Source: Iamia sp964643485
GTDB taxonomy: Bacteria; Actinomycetota; Acidimicrobiia; Acidimicrobiales; Iamiaceae
NCBI GenBank assembly: GCA_964643485.1
Contig: CAZXRA010000306.1
Span: forward strand, 1-46,497
Direction of reading: 5' to 3'
DNA: 46,497 nt
Part shown: positions 26,118-35,845 of the stretch, piece after piece
How the letters are laid out: the number at the start of each line of letters is the position of its first letter
Numbering within the stretch: position 1 is the first letter of the stretch
Made by a program: the position numbers and the translations under genes
Notes under the pieces: model-generated
Seen by the model: only the letters and a program-made list of their open reading frames with translations
What the model was told of the DNA's origin: nothing
The model's database searches: none

Positions 26118-26546
26118 TCAGTCCGCGGGGAGGGCGACGGGGAGGTAGCGGCCGTCGGGCAGCGGTTCCCATCCCACGGTGACCACGTCGTCGATGCGCA
26201 CGGCCCAGGCGTCGTCGGCCGCCACGATGAGCATCATCCGCACCCCTTCCGCCAGGTCGACCAGGGCCACGGCGTAGGGCACGCGGTCGGCCAGGCCGGG
26301 GTGGGCGGCCTTGGGCTGCACCGAGACGGCGTGCACGACGCCTCGCCCCGACGCCGGCCGCCAGTCGAGGTCGTCCCCCAGGCAGCGGGGGCAGAAGCCC
26401 CGCGGGTACCAGTGGGGTGCCTCGCAGGCCCGGCACCACGGCAGCACCAGGCGCCGCTCCCGGGTGGCGGCCCAGAACGGGGCGCCGGCGGGCGACTCGG
26501 GCGGCATCGGCCGCTCCGGGGTGGGGCGTTCCTCGGTCGTCGCCAT
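26118..26546 (-). CDS. DUF35 / OB-fold zinc-ribbon acyl-CoA-associated protein
   Basis: A 142-residue protein with an N-terminal rubredoxin-like zinc ribbon (CRACEAPHWYPRGFCPRC, two CxxC pairs) and a C-terminal OB fold (SGRGVVHAVSV ... DDVVTVGWEPLPDG). DUF35 proteins bind CoA thioesters and form complexes with thiolase-like partners, for example in steroid side-chain degradation and in the mevalonate pathway of archaea. It follows the thiolase gene with a one-base overlap (TGATG), the standard arrangement for such a complex. Confidence 0.9.
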   Translation of the reverse strand: MATTEERPTPERPMPPESPAGAPFWAATRERRLVLPWCRACEAPHWYPRGFCPRCLGDDLDWRPASGRGVVHAVSVQPKAAHPGLADRVPYAVALVDLAEGVRMMLIVAADDAWAVRIDDVVTVGWEPLPDGRYLPVALPAD

Positions 26547-27748
26547 CAGAGCGTGGCCTCCGTGCCGAGGATCACGGTGGACAGGGTGGAGAGCACGCCG
26601 CCGCTGCCGTGAGCCAGGGCCACCTCGGCCCCGGGCACCTGGCGGCCGCCTTCGGCGACGGGGTCGAGCTCGCCCCGGAGCTGGCGCACGGCCTCCACCA
26701 GCAGGAACATGCCGTACTGGCCGGGGTGGGTGTAGGCCAGGCCCCCGCCGTTGGTGTTGGCCGGGAGGGCGCCGCCGGGGCGGAGCGGCCCCTCGGCCAC
26801 GAAGGGCCCGCCCTCGCCCTTGGGGCAGAAGCCCAGATCCTCCAAGGCGAGCAGGACGGTGATGGTGAAGCTGTCGTACAGCTCGACCACGTCGACGTCG
26901 GCCGGGCCGAGGCCGGCGATGGTGAAGGCCTCCCGACCCGACACCACCCCGCCCGTCTCGGTGAGGTCGGGCATCTGGCTGATCATGGCGTGGGTGTGGG
27001 CGGTGCCCGCCCCGAGCACGTAGGCCGGCGGGCGGCGCAGGTCGCGGGCCCGGGCCGCCGAGGTGAGCACCACAGCGCCGGCGCCGTCGGTGACGAGGCA
27101 GCAGTCGAGCTTGTGGAGCGGGGATGCCTCGACCGGCGAGGCCAGGACGTCGGCCACGGTGATCGGGTCCGGCAACCGGGCCCGGGGGTTGCGGGTGGCC
27201 CACTCGCGGGTCTGGACGGCGATCTCGGCCAGCTGCTCCGATGTGGTGCCGTAGCCGTGCATGTGCCGGCTGGCGGCCAGGGCGTAGGCCCCCATGGGGA
27301 GGCGGAGCCCGTGGGCCAGCTCCCACTCGGCCTGCGGGGTGACGCCGACCGTGGCCCGGCTGCGCCAGCCGCCCGTGCCCGCCTTGAAGTCGGAGCGGGG
27401 CGTGGCCGCGTAGACGACGACCGCCACCTCGCACAGCCCGAGGGCGATGGCGGCCGCCGCGTGCTGGACGTGGATCTCGAAGCTCGACCCGCCGGTCTGG
27501 GTGGTGTCGGTCCACCGGGGGGTGATGCCGAGGCGCTCGGCCAGCTCCACGCTGGCCGCCCAGCCCACGGCGTTGTTGGCACAGACGCCGTCGACGTCGG
27601 CCAGGGTGAGGCCGGCATCGGCCAGGGCCTCGCGCACCATCCGGGCCTCGAGCTCGGTGACCGTGCCGTCGAGCACGCCGCTCGGGTCGGCGGCGTCGGC
27701 CACCCCCACGATGGCCGCGGCGCCTCGGAGCGGGTGGGCGGCGGGCAC
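26546..27748 (-). CDS. Thiolase-superfamily (SCP2/Ltp-like) protein
   Basis: A 400-residue thiolase-like protein of the lipid-transfer/acetyl-CoA acetyltransferase branch. Visible: GAAAIVGVADAADPSG, a TQTGGSSFEIHVQHAAAAI segment at the nucleophile position, DCCLVTDGAGAVVLTS, the VELYDSFTITVLLALEDLGF segment and NTNGGGLAYTHPGQYGM, then LAHGSGG. The usual nucleophilic cysteine is not evident at GGSS, as in Ltp-type retro-aldolases that work with a DUF35 partner, so C-C bond cleavage by a retro-aldol route is more likely than classic thiolysis. I chose GTG at 27748: the longer frame (to 27898) has no thiolase homology, and CAGGAT lies exactly 7 nt upstream (leaderless). Divergent from the P450, with the operator between. 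Confidence 0.85.
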   Translation of the reverse strand: MPAAHPLRGAAAIVGVADAADPSGVLDGTVTELEARMVREALADAGLTLADVDGVCANNAVGWAASVELAERLGITPRWTDTTQTGGSSFEIHVQHAAAAIALGLCEVAVVVYAATPRSDFKAGTGGWRSRATVGVTPQAEWELAHGLRLPMGAYALAASRHMHGYGTTSEQLAEIAVQTREWATRNPRARLPDPITVADVLASPVEASPLHKLDCCLVTDGAGAVVLTSAARARDLRRPPAYVLGAGTAHTHAMISQMPDLTETGGVVSGREAFTIAGLGPADVDVVELYDSFTITVLLALEDLGFCPKGEGGPFVAEGPLRPGGALPANTNGGGLAYTHPGQYGMFLLVEAVRQLRGELDPVAEGGRQVPGAEVALAHGSGGVLSTLSTVILGTEATL

Positions 27749-27755
27749 GGGCGCG

Positions 27756-27761
27756 ATCCTG
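27756..27761 (-). promoter_or_regulatory. -10 box of thiolase-DUF35 operon
   Basis: CAGGAT on the minus strand, seven bases before the GTG start, with no ribosome-binding site; a leaderless mRNA is likely. Confidence 0.45.
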
Positions 27762-27789
27762 CCACGTCCTCCCCTCCGTGCCCGACATG

Positions 27790-27810
27790 ACTTGCACGAA
27801 GCGTGCAAGT
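27790..27810. promoter_or_regulatory. Perfect 9-3-9 inverted repeat between thiolase and P450 genes
   Basis: Arms ACTTGCACG (27790-27798) and CGTGCAAGT (27802-27810) around AAG. The core TTGCA-N7-TGCAA (27792-27808) matches the site at 24369-24385. It covers the expected -35 position of the P450 promoter (-10 TAGCCT at 27823-27828) and lies 28 bp upstream of the thiolase -10 box, so one regulator could control both directions. Confidence 0.8.
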
Positions 27811-27822
27811 TCTCCGGTGGTG

Positions 27823-27828
27823 GCGTAG
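27823..27828 (+). promoter_or_regulatory. -10 box of P450 gene
   Basis: TAGCCT, 33 nt before the ATG at 27862. Its -35 position falls inside the inverted repeat at 27790-27810. Confidence 0.45.
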
Positions 27829-27861
27829 CCTGCGGAGATTCGCCGTGACCAGGGAGCAGAC

Positions 27862-29127
<1,266 letters not shown>

Positions 29128-29133
29128 CGGCCC

Positions 29134-30030
29134 TCACACGTCGAGGAAGCGGCCCACGGCGAAGCCGGCACCGATGGCGCCGATCAGGACGCCGGTGAGG
29201 CCGACCCAAGTCGACGCCCACAGCACGGTGGAGGTGTCGAAGTTGAACGAGTCGAAGATCTCGAAGTAGTCGCCGTCGGAGAGGCGGCGGAACAGCACCA
29301 CGTTGGCGCCGAACATGAAGAGCACGGCCAGCAGGCCCCCGAGGACGGCCTGCACCAGCCCCTCCAGGATGAACGGCACCCGGATGAACCAGTTGGTGGC
29401 GCCGACCAGCTTCATGACCTCGATCTCCCGGCGCCGGGCGAACATGGCGGTGCGCAGGGTGTTGTAGATCAGCAGGATCGAGATCACGGCCAGCACGGCG
29501 AAGGAGACGATGACCCCGCTCTTCAGCTTGTCGGTGAGCTGCTGGATGGCCTTGATGGCCTCGGTGGCGCTGGCGATCTCCTTCACCCCGGGCTCGTCCT
29601 CGTAGATCGACCGCAGGGCGGTGACCGACTCCAGGTCGGGGTTGGTCGGCGTCACCCGATAGGAGGGGGGAACGTCCTCCTCCTCGAGCAGGTCGCGGGT
29701 GGTCGGCTGGTCCTTGAACAGCTCCCGGGCCTCCTCGTAGGCCTGGCGCTGGTCGACGTAGTGGAAGTCCTTGACCTCGGGGTTGTCGGCCAACGAGTCG
29801 TCCACGGCCTGGCGCTGGGCGTCGGTGATGTCCGGGTTGAGGAAGATGATGAGCTCGACGTCGCCCCGGAACTGGAGGGAGAGCTCGTCGACGCCCCGGC
29901 CGATCAGGATGAACACCCCGAAGAGGGTGAGCGAGACGGCCACGGTGATGACCGAGGCGACGGTGAGGGTGGGGTTGCGCCCCAGGTTCTTGGTGGTCTC
30001 ACGGGCGACGTAGCTGACGTTGAGGGCCAT
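29134..30030 (-). CDS. ftsX: Cell-division protein FtsX
   Basis: A 298-residue permease-like membrane protein that works with FtsE to activate peptidoglycan hydrolases at the septum. Seen: the cytoplasmic N-terminus with YVARETTKNLGRNPTLT, TM1 (VASVITVAVSLTLFGVFILI), a large extracellular domain (about residues 50-170) and three further membrane segments with FARRREIEVMKLVGATNWFI between TM2 and TM3. It starts 7 bp after ftsE. In mycobacteria smpB follows ftsX; here smpB is about 24 kb away. Confidence 0.95.
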   Translation of the reverse strand: MALNVSYVARETTKNLGRNPTLTVASVITVAVSLTLFGVFILIGRGVDELSLQFRGDVELIIFLNPDITDAQRQAVDDSLADNPEVKDFHYVDQRQAYEEARELFKDQPTTRDLLEEEDVPPSYRVTPTNPDLESVTALRSIYEDEPGVKEIASATEAIKAIQQLTDKLKSGVIVSFAVLAVISILLIYNTLRTAMFARRREIEVMKLVGATNWFIRVPFILEGLVQAVLGGLLAVLFMFGANVVLFRRLSDGDYFEIFDSFNFDTSTVLWASTWVGLTGVLIGAIGAGFAVGRFLDV

Positions 30031-30037
30031 GGGCGTC

Positions 30038-30715
<678 letters not shown>

Positions 30716-30815
30716 GCGGGGGAGGAACCTCGGAGCCGAGGACGCACGTTACCAACGCGTGACGACGGTACCGCGACATCCTCGCCGACCAGGGGATCCG
30801 ACGAGCGCCGTGCGG

Positions 30816-31922
30816 TCAGGCCAGCTCCTCAGCTCGACGCCACCGGAGGTAGGCCTCCATGAAGGGAGCCACGTCGCCGTCGAGCACGGCGTCGACCTGG
30901 CCCGTCTCGTGATCGGTGCGGAGGTCTTTCACCATCTGGTAGGGGGCCAGGACGTAGGAGCGGATCTGGCTGCCGAAGCCGACGGAGCGCTGCTCACCCC
31001 GGATGGAGGCCAGCTCCTCCTCCCGCTTCTCCCGCTCCACCTCGGCCAGCTTGGCCCGGAGCACCTGCATGGCCCGGTCCTTGTTCTGGTGCTGGCTGCG
31101 CTCGTTCTGGCAGCTCACGACGATCCCGGTGGGCAGGTGGGTGATGCGGACAGCCGAGTCGGTGACGTTGACGTGCTGGCCGCCGGCGCCCGACGAGCGG
31201 TACACGTCGATGCGGAGATCCTTGTCGTCGATCTCGACGTCCGGGATGTCCTCGAGGAAGGGGGTGACCTTGAGGGCGGCGAAGGCGGTCTGGCGCTTGC
31301 CCTGGGCGTTGAACGGGCTCATGCGCACCAGGCGGTGGACGCCGTGCTCGGCCTTGAGGAGCCCGTAGGCATGGCGGCCCCTCACCAGGAACAGGGCGGA
31401 GGAGATCCCCGCCTCGGCCCCGGCCGACACCTCGTCGAGCTCGATGTCGAGGCCCTGCTGCTCGGCCCACCGGGAGTACATGCGGAGCAGCATGTTGGCC
31501 CAGTCCTGGGCGTCGGCCCCACCCTCACCGGACTGGAGCTCACAGATGGCATCGGCCCCGTCGTGCTCGCCGGTGAAGAGGCTGCGCAGCTCCAGGGAGG
31601 AGACGTCGGCCCGCACGGCGGCGATGGCCTCGGCGATCTCGGGCTCCAGCGATGCGTCCCCCTCCTCCCGGGCCAGCTCGGCCAGGGTCTCGGCGTCTTC
31701 GATCCGGCCCTCGAGGCCCTCGTAGCGCTCGATGTCCTCGATGGTCGTCGACAGCTCCCCGGTGACGGCTCGGGCCCGTTCGGGGTCGTCCCACAGGTCG
31801 GGCCGGCTGGCCTCGGTCTCGAGCTGGGGGCGCCGTTCCCGGAGGTCGTCGATGCGCAGGTACTGCCGGGCCTCGGCCAGGGAGGTGCGGAGGCGGCTCA
31901 GGTCGTCGGAGAAGTCGCGCAT
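30816..31922 (-). CDS. prfB: Peptide chain release factor 2
   Basis: Class I release factor of 368 residues for UGA and UAA codons. The GGQ motif (SSGAGGQHVNVTDSAVRITH) that triggers peptidyl-tRNA hydrolysis and the SPF anticodon-like tripeptide (VRMSPFNAQGKRQTAFA), which specifies RF2, are both present. The reading frame is continuous: there is no internal UGA frameshift site as in E. coli prfB. A TAACGT box lies 9 nt before the ATG and no ribosome-binding site is seen, so the mRNA may be leaderless. First gene of prfB-ftsE-ftsX. Confidence 0.96.
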   Translation of the reverse strand: MRDFSDDLSRLRTSLAEARQYLRIDDLRERRPQLETEASRPDLWDDPERARAVTGELSTTIEDIERYEGLEGRIEDAETLAELAREEGDASLEPEIAEAIAAVRADVSSLELRSLFTGEHDGADAICELQSGEGGADAQDWANMLLRMYSRWAEQQGLDIELDEVSAGAEAGISSALFLVRGRHAYGLLKAEHGVHRLVRMSPFNAQGKRQTAFAALKVTPFLEDIPDVEIDDKDLRIDVYRSSGAGGQHVNVTDSAVRITHLPTGIVVSCQNERSQHQNKDRAMQVLRAKLAEVEREKREEELASIRGEQRSVGFGSQIRSYVLAPYQMVKDLRTDHETGQVDAVLDGDVAPFMEAYLRWRRAEELA

Positions 31923-31931
31923 GGCCTGCCG

Positions 31932-31937
31932 ACGTTA
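31932..31937 (-). promoter_or_regulatory. -10 box of prfB
   Basis: TAACGT on the minus strand, nine bases before the prfB ATG. Confidence 0.4.
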
Positions 31938-32003
31938 CCGGGGGTTTCATCCCCTGCCCATCGGGGCAGAGACCGGTGCCACCTCGACGACGGGAGCCCG
32001 AAC

Positions 32004-32369
32004 GTGCATCTCACCCCCCGGGGCGACGCCCTCCACGTGTTCATTCCCGCGGGCGCCGACGATGCCGAGTGGGTGGCCCTCTCGGTCGAGCTTTCCCTCG
32101 CCGCCCAGAGCCACGGCGCCGTGGTCATCGACGTGAGCGACCTCATCCTCATCCCGGCCGAGGCCATCCGGGTCGTTCGCCTCATCTCCGCCGTGGCCAC
32201 CACGAGCGCAGTGATCGAGGTGGCCTGCTCACGACTGAGCGGCCGCCACATCCTGCGCCGGCTCCTCCCCCCGACGGTCAACGTGGTGCTGCCCCACCCC
32301 GATGCCGTCGGCACCGCCCTGCCCGTCCGGGGCCTCGGCGCCCCCGCACCGCCGGTGGTGTCGGCCTGA
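32004..32369 (+). CDS. STAS-like small protein
   Basis: A 121-residue protein whose strand-helix pattern resembles STAS domains: GDALHVFIPAGADDAEWV, then SHGAVVIDVSDLILIPAEAI, and a C-terminal region of strands and helices (VNVVLPHPDAVGTALPVRGL). The segment VIDVSDL corresponds in place to the conserved Asp-Ser phosphorylation loop of SpoIIAA-like antagonists, with serine after valine. Homology is weak and the assignment is tentative. Start GTG at 32004 has GGGAG seven bases upstream. It precedes the PAS kinase and the REC-HATPase protein, which would fit a partner-switching module. Confidence 0.5.
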   Translation: MHLTPRGDALHVFIPAGADDAEWVALSVELSLAAQSHGAVVIDVSDLILIPAEAIRVVRLISAVATTSAVIEVACSRLSGRHILRRLLPPTVNVVLPHPDAVGTALPVRGLGAPAPPVVSA

Positions 32370-32427
32370 GCGACACACCCACCCGTCAAACGGGAGAGGA
32401 ACCCCTTTCGCCGTCGCCGGCACCGCC

Positions 32428-32433
32428 TAACCT
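32428..32433 (+). promoter_or_regulatory. -10 box of the PAS histidine kinase gene
   Basis: TAACCT, exactly seven bases before the ATG at 32441, with no ribosome-binding site; a leaderless transcript is likely. Confidence 0.5.
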
Positions 32434-32440
32434 GCGGGAC

Positions 32441-33598
32441 ATGGAGCCTGCCGCGGGGCCTGCCGACGGCGTCGCCACCGCTCCCCCACCCGATCCCGGA
32501 AACGAGATCCTCCCCCTCCTCGTGCGGGCGGTGGTCGACTACGCCATCTTCGCTCTCGATCCCGACGGGGTGGTGGCCACCTGGAACGCCGGGGCCGAAC
32601 GACTCAAGGGCTACCGGGCCGAGGAGATCATCGGCCACCACTTCTCCCGCTTCTACACCGACGGCGACCGCCGTCGGGGGGTGCCCGAGGCTGGTTTGCG
32701 CCACGCCCGGGAGCAGGGCCGCTGGGAGAACGAGGGGTGGCGGCTGCGGCAGGACGGCTCCACCTTCTGGGCCGACGTGGTGATCACCGCTCTGCGCGAC
32801 GGCGACGGCCGACTCGTGGGCTTCGCCAAGGTGACGCGCGACCTGACCGAGCGGAAGGGCAACGAGGAGGCCCTGCGCCAGAGCGCCGAACGAGAGCGCC
32901 AGGCGGCCGACCGCCTGCGCCAGCTCGATCGGATGAAGAACGAGCTGGTCGCCGTGATCGCCCACGACCTCCGCGAGCCGATCACCGTCATCCGGCGCTA
33001 CCTGGAGGTGCTCAGCGACGAGTGGGCGGGGTCCTCCGACGAGGAGAAGCTGCAGACCATCGCCCGCGTCGCCACCCGGGCCGAGGACATGGGTGACCTG
33101 GTGGACGATGTCCTCGACCTGGCCCACATCGAGACGGGTCGCCTCCGCGTCGATCCGGTGCCGGTCGATCTCACCCCCACCATCGAACGCGTCGCCGCCG
33201 ACGTGGCCGCCATGGCACCGCAGCGCACCCTCACCGTCACCGTGGGCGATGCCCGCGCCCTGGCCGACCCGCAGCGGACGTGGCAGGTCCTCGTCAACCT
33301 GGTGGCCAACGCCCTCAAGTTCTCGGCCGACGACACCCCCCTCGAGATCACCGCCGACCGGGTCGACCACGAGGTCGTGGTGTCGGTCACCGACCACGGC
33401 TCCGGCATCCCCGAGGACCAGCGCTCCCTCCTGTTCCAGCCCTTCTCCCGCCTCCCCGGCAGCATCGGCACATCGGGCAGTGGGATCGGGCTGTCGATCG
33501 CCCGGTCGATCGTCGAAGCCCAGGAGGGACGGATCTGGGTGGAGTCCGCACTCGGCGTCGGGTCGACGTTCGGCTTCGCCCTGCCCGCCGCACCGTGA
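32441..33598 (+). CDS. PAS-domain sensor histidine kinase
   Basis: A 385-residue soluble kinase. A PAS domain occupies about residues 28-135 (YAIFALDPDGVVATWNAGAE, RLKGYRAEEIIGHHFSRFYT, and the PAC part GFAKVTRDLTERK). A coiled-coil segment (140-165) leads to the HisKA dimerisation helix with the phosphorylatable His175 (AHDLREPITV). The HATPase domain has N-box NLVANALKFS (Asn290), G1 VTDHGSGIPEDQ and G2 GTSGSGIGLSI. No membrane segment is seen, so it senses a cytosolic signal. The stop overlaps the start of the next gene (GTGA), which carries the receiver domain, making a coupled pair. Confidence 0.93.
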   Translation: MEPAAGPADGVATAPPPDPGNEILPLLVRAVVDYAIFALDPDGVVATWNAGAERLKGYRAEEIIGHHFSRFYTDGDRRRGVPEAGLRHAREQGRWENEGWRLRQDGSTFWADVVITALRDGDGRLVGFAKVTRDLTERKGNEEALRQSAERERQAADRLRQLDRMKNELVAVIAHDLREPITVIRRYLEVLSDEWAGSSDEEKLQTIARVATRAEDMGDLVDDVLDLAHIETGRLRVDPVPVDLTPTIERVAADVAAMAPQRTLTVTVGDARALADPQRTWQVLVNLVANALKFSADDTPLEITADRVDHEVVVSVTDHGSGIPEDQRSLLFQPFSRLPGSIGTSGSGIGLSIARSIVEAQEGRIWVESALGVGSTFGFALPAAP

Positions 33599-34380
33599 CC
33601 GCCCCCGGCGCCGCCACCCTCCGCGTCCTGGTCGCCGACGACGACGCCGACCAGCGCCTGCTCCTGCGCCGCCTCCTGGTCCGCGCCGGCATCACCGACG
33701 TGGTCGAGGCGGACGACGGGGAGGCCGCCCTCCGCGTTGCCGTGGCCACCCGGCCCGACCTGGTGCTGCTCGACCTCTCGATGCCGGGCCGGTCCGGGGT
33801 CGACGTGCTGCCCGACCTCCACGCCCAGGTCCCCGAGGCACGCGTGGTCGTGCTCACCAACATCCCGAAGCGCCGGATGGGCGCCATCGTCCGGCACCGG
33901 GGGGCGGTGGGCTACGTCGAGAAGGGCGTGCCGTCCCGTCGCCTCGTCCACGAGGTGCTGGTGGCCGCGGCTCTCGTCGAGGAGGCGGCGGCGCGGGTGT
34001 CGACCGACCTCCCCTCGGCCACGGCGTCGGCCGGCACCGCTCGCCGCTTCCTGCGCGACAGCCTGGGCGCGCCGGACGAGGCCCTGCTCGCCGACGCCGA
34101 GCTCCTCGTCTCCGAACTGGTCACCAACGCCGTGCTCCATGCCTCCAGCTCTCCCCGACTCGACATCGTCCTCGACGACGAGCGGGTGCGCGTGGAGGTC
34201 TACGACGACGACCCCGTCATGCCCCGCATGCTGCAACCCGACGAGGGCGCGCTCGGCGGGCGCGGCATCCTCCTGCTCGATCGCATCGCCTCGCGGTGGG
34301 GAGCCGAGCGCCGAGGCGACGGCAAGGTGGTGTGGTTCGAGTGCGACCGCACCCCTCCACCGACAGGAGGCCAGAAGTGA
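33595..34380 (+). CDS. Receiver domain fused to RsbW-like HATPase
   Basis: A 261-residue fusion. The N-terminal REC domain (about 9-120) has the acidic pocket VADDDADQ, phospho-acceptor Asp60 (VLLDLSMPG), Thr88 and Lys110 (GYVEKG). The C-terminal HATPase (about 145-250) is of the anti-sigma/RsbW type: N-box ELLVSELVTNAVLHAS and G-box GGRGILLLDRIASRWG. There is no DNA-binding domain. The design suggests that phosphorylation of the receiver by the preceding kinase controls the activity or binding of the ATPase domain toward a sigma factor or STAS antagonist. The start is GTG at 33595, overlapping the kinase stop. The STAS-like gene upstream may encode the partner. Confidence 0.88.
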   Translation: MTAPGAATLRVLVADDDADQRLLLRRLLVRAGITDVVEADDGEAALRVAVATRPDLVLLDLSMPGRSGVDVLPDLHAQVPEARVVVLTNIPKRRMGAIVRHRGAVGYVEKGVPSRRLVHEVLVAAALVEEAAARVSTDLPSATASAGTARRFLRDSLGAPDEALLADAELLVSELVTNAVLHASSSPRLDIVLDDERVRVEVYDDDPVMPRMLQPDEGALGGRGILLLDRIASRWGAERRGDGKVVWFECDRTPPPTGGQK

Positions 34381-34411
34381 TCGGGCCCCGGGGATGGAAG
34401 GATGTCCCCCG

Positions 34412-35167
34412 ATGAGCGACACCACCCAGACGACCGCGATCCCGGGGCCCGAGGTGGCCGTCCTCACCCTGGCCGAGGCGCCTGAGGCCTGGGCTGCGGC
34501 GGGCTTCGCCGTGGAGGACGGCGGCACCTGCCGGCTGGGCCACGTCACCATCGAGCTCGTCGGTCGGGAGGCCGGCGCCGGCCTCGTGGGCTGGGCCCTC
34601 CGGGGGATGCCGGAGGGCGCGGCCGAGGATCTCGACGGCTTCCCCACCCGGGCCACCGACCAGGGCCGGGCCGTGCCGGCCGAGCACCCGTCCTCGGCCG
34701 TGGCCGTCGACCACATCGTCCTCCTCTCCGACCACCTGGAGCGCACCGTCGAGGCCGCGGCCGCCGTCGGGCTCGCCCCCCGCCGCTGGCGCGACCACGT
34801 CCTGCCCGACGGCACCGAGGCCCGCCAGGCCTTCTTCCGGGTCGGCCAGGTGGTGCTGGAGATCGTCTCCCCCCGCACTCCGCCGGCCCAACCCCGGCCG
34901 GGTGTCCGGGCCTACGGGCTGGCCGTCACCGCCCTCGACATCGAGAAGGCCCGGGCCGTCTTGGGCGACGACCTCAGCCCCACCCGTCGGGCCGTGCAGC
35001 CCGGGCGGTTCATCGCCACCGTGCGCCGCGGCGCCCACGGGCTGGCCACCCCGCTCGCCCTGATGAGTCCGCCCCCGCCCCGCCCCCCGGCCCCGCCCGG
35101 CGACCAGCCGGCCGCGACCGAGGACGGTGGGCCCGACCCCACGGGCCCCTTCGCCATCCCGGGGTGA
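34412..35167 (+). CDS. VOC-superfamily (glyoxalase-like) protein
   Basis: A 251-residue protein with a vicinal-oxygen-chelate fold: AVDHIVLLSDHLERTVEAAA, VGLAPRRWRDHVLPDG and QAFFRVGQVVLEIVSP show the beta-alpha-beta pattern with a possible metal His at the start of one module and Glu at the end of the strand. The second module is less clear. The C-terminus is a proline-rich tail. No specific reaction can be assigned. ATG at 34412 lies 31 bp after the previous gene, with GGAAGG upstream. Confidence 0.75.
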   Translation: MSDTTQTTAIPGPEVAVLTLAEAPEAWAAAGFAVEDGGTCRLGHVTIELVGREAGAGLVGWALRGMPEGAAEDLDGFPTRATDQGRAVPAEHPSSAVAVDHIVLLSDHLERTVEAAAAVGLAPRRWRDHVLPDGTEARQAFFRVGQVVLEIVSPRTPPAQPRPGVRAYGLAVTALDIEKARAVLGDDLSPTRRAVQPGRFIATVRRGAHGLATPLALMSPPPPRPPAPPGDQPAATEDGGPDPTGPFAIPG

Positions 35168-35168
35168 G

Positions 35169-35174
35169 TAGGGT
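35169..35174 (+). promoter_or_regulatory. -10 box before an 8-codon leader ORF
   Basis: TAGGGT, six bases before GTG 35181, so transcription probably begins at that GTG. Confidence 0.5.
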
Positions 35175-35180
35175 CGCCCG

Positions 35181-35207
35181 GTGATCCCCGCCGCGCTGCT
35201 GCCCTGA
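35181..35207 (+). CDS. 8-residue leaderless leader ORF
   Basis: GTG at 35181 opens an eight-codon frame (MIPAALLP) ending in TGA 35205-35207, which overlaps the ATG of the next gene by one base (TGATG). The next gene has no ribosome-binding site. The arrangement suggests that ribosomes starting on the leaderless mini-ORF re-initiate at the main gene. Evidence is positional only. Confidence 0.45.
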   Translation: MIPAALLP

Positions 35208-35809
35208 TGCTCGACCACGTCTTCACCGACGCCATCGGCGCCCTGCGCGACGCCATGGAATCCGCCTTCCTGGAGCGCCAGGCCTTCGAGGAGCGCTTCC
35301 ACGCCGACGTGCTGCTCGGCGACCTCACCTGGGAGACGTCCTACTCCCTTCCCGGTGAGGGCGTGCCACCCCGCACCCGGGCCGACATCACCCTCGACTG
35401 GCCCACCTGGGCCCAGACCGCCTACCGGTCCTGGTACATCGGCGAGGAGCTGGACGAGCCTCCCCGCATCGAGATCGAGATCGTGATGCGGGTGCAGCGC
35501 CTGGCCACGGCGCCGGCCGTCGCCGACATCCTGGGCATCCTCCCCGAGGAGTCGAGCGCCCTCGGCGTGGAGCGGTTGCAGCGATCGAGCCCCACCCTGG
35601 AGACGGTGTTCGACGACGACCTCAGCGCCGAGGAGTACGCGGTGGAGGTCTCCTACGAGGGCTCCTACGACCTGGAGGAGGAGGTGCTGGCCGACGGCTC
35701 GGTCCTCGACTCGCACTTCGCCTCCATGGGCGGCTGGATCGCCTCGACGCTGGTGAAGCTGGGCGACGTGAAGCTCGACTACCTCCCCCCCGAGGACGCC
35801 CACGACTGA
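35207..35809 (+). CDS. Conserved-looking protein of unknown function
   Basis: A 200-residue acidic cytosolic protein that I do not recognise. The N-terminal part is helical (DHVFTDAIGALRDAMESAFL); the middle has strand-like segments with DLTWETSYSLPGEGV, ADITLDWPTWAQTAYRSWYI and RIEIEIVMRVQRL, and the end is KLGDVKLDYLPPEDAHD. No signal peptide, membrane segment or metal motif is evident. Codon use is that of its neighbours, so the gene is probably real. The start ATG at 35207 overlaps the stop of a mini-ORF and lacks a Shine-Dalgarno sequence. Confidence 0.75.
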   Translation: MLDHVFTDAIGALRDAMESAFLERQAFEERFHADVLLGDLTWETSYSLPGEGVPPRTRADITLDWPTWAQTAYRSWYIGEELDEPPRIEIEIVMRVQRLATAPAVADILGILPEESSALGVERLQRSSPTLETVFDDDLSAEEYAVEVSYEGSYDLEEEVLADGSVLDSHFASMGGWIASTLVKLGDVKLDYLPPEDAHD

Positions 35810-35832
35810 GCCCCACCCGGCGGCCCAGGCCG

Positions 35833-35838
35833 TAGGGT
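35833..35838 (+). promoter_or_regulatory. -10 box of the enoyl-CoA hydratase-like gene
   Basis: TAGGGT, exactly seven bases before the ATG at 35846, without ribosome-binding site; leaderless mRNA likely. Confidence 0.5.
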
Positions 35839-35845
35839 CGGGGCC

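Noticed and set aside
30816..31922. Programmed frameshift in prfB
   Set aside because: The RF2 frame is continuous from ATG to stop with no internal UGA near codon 26.
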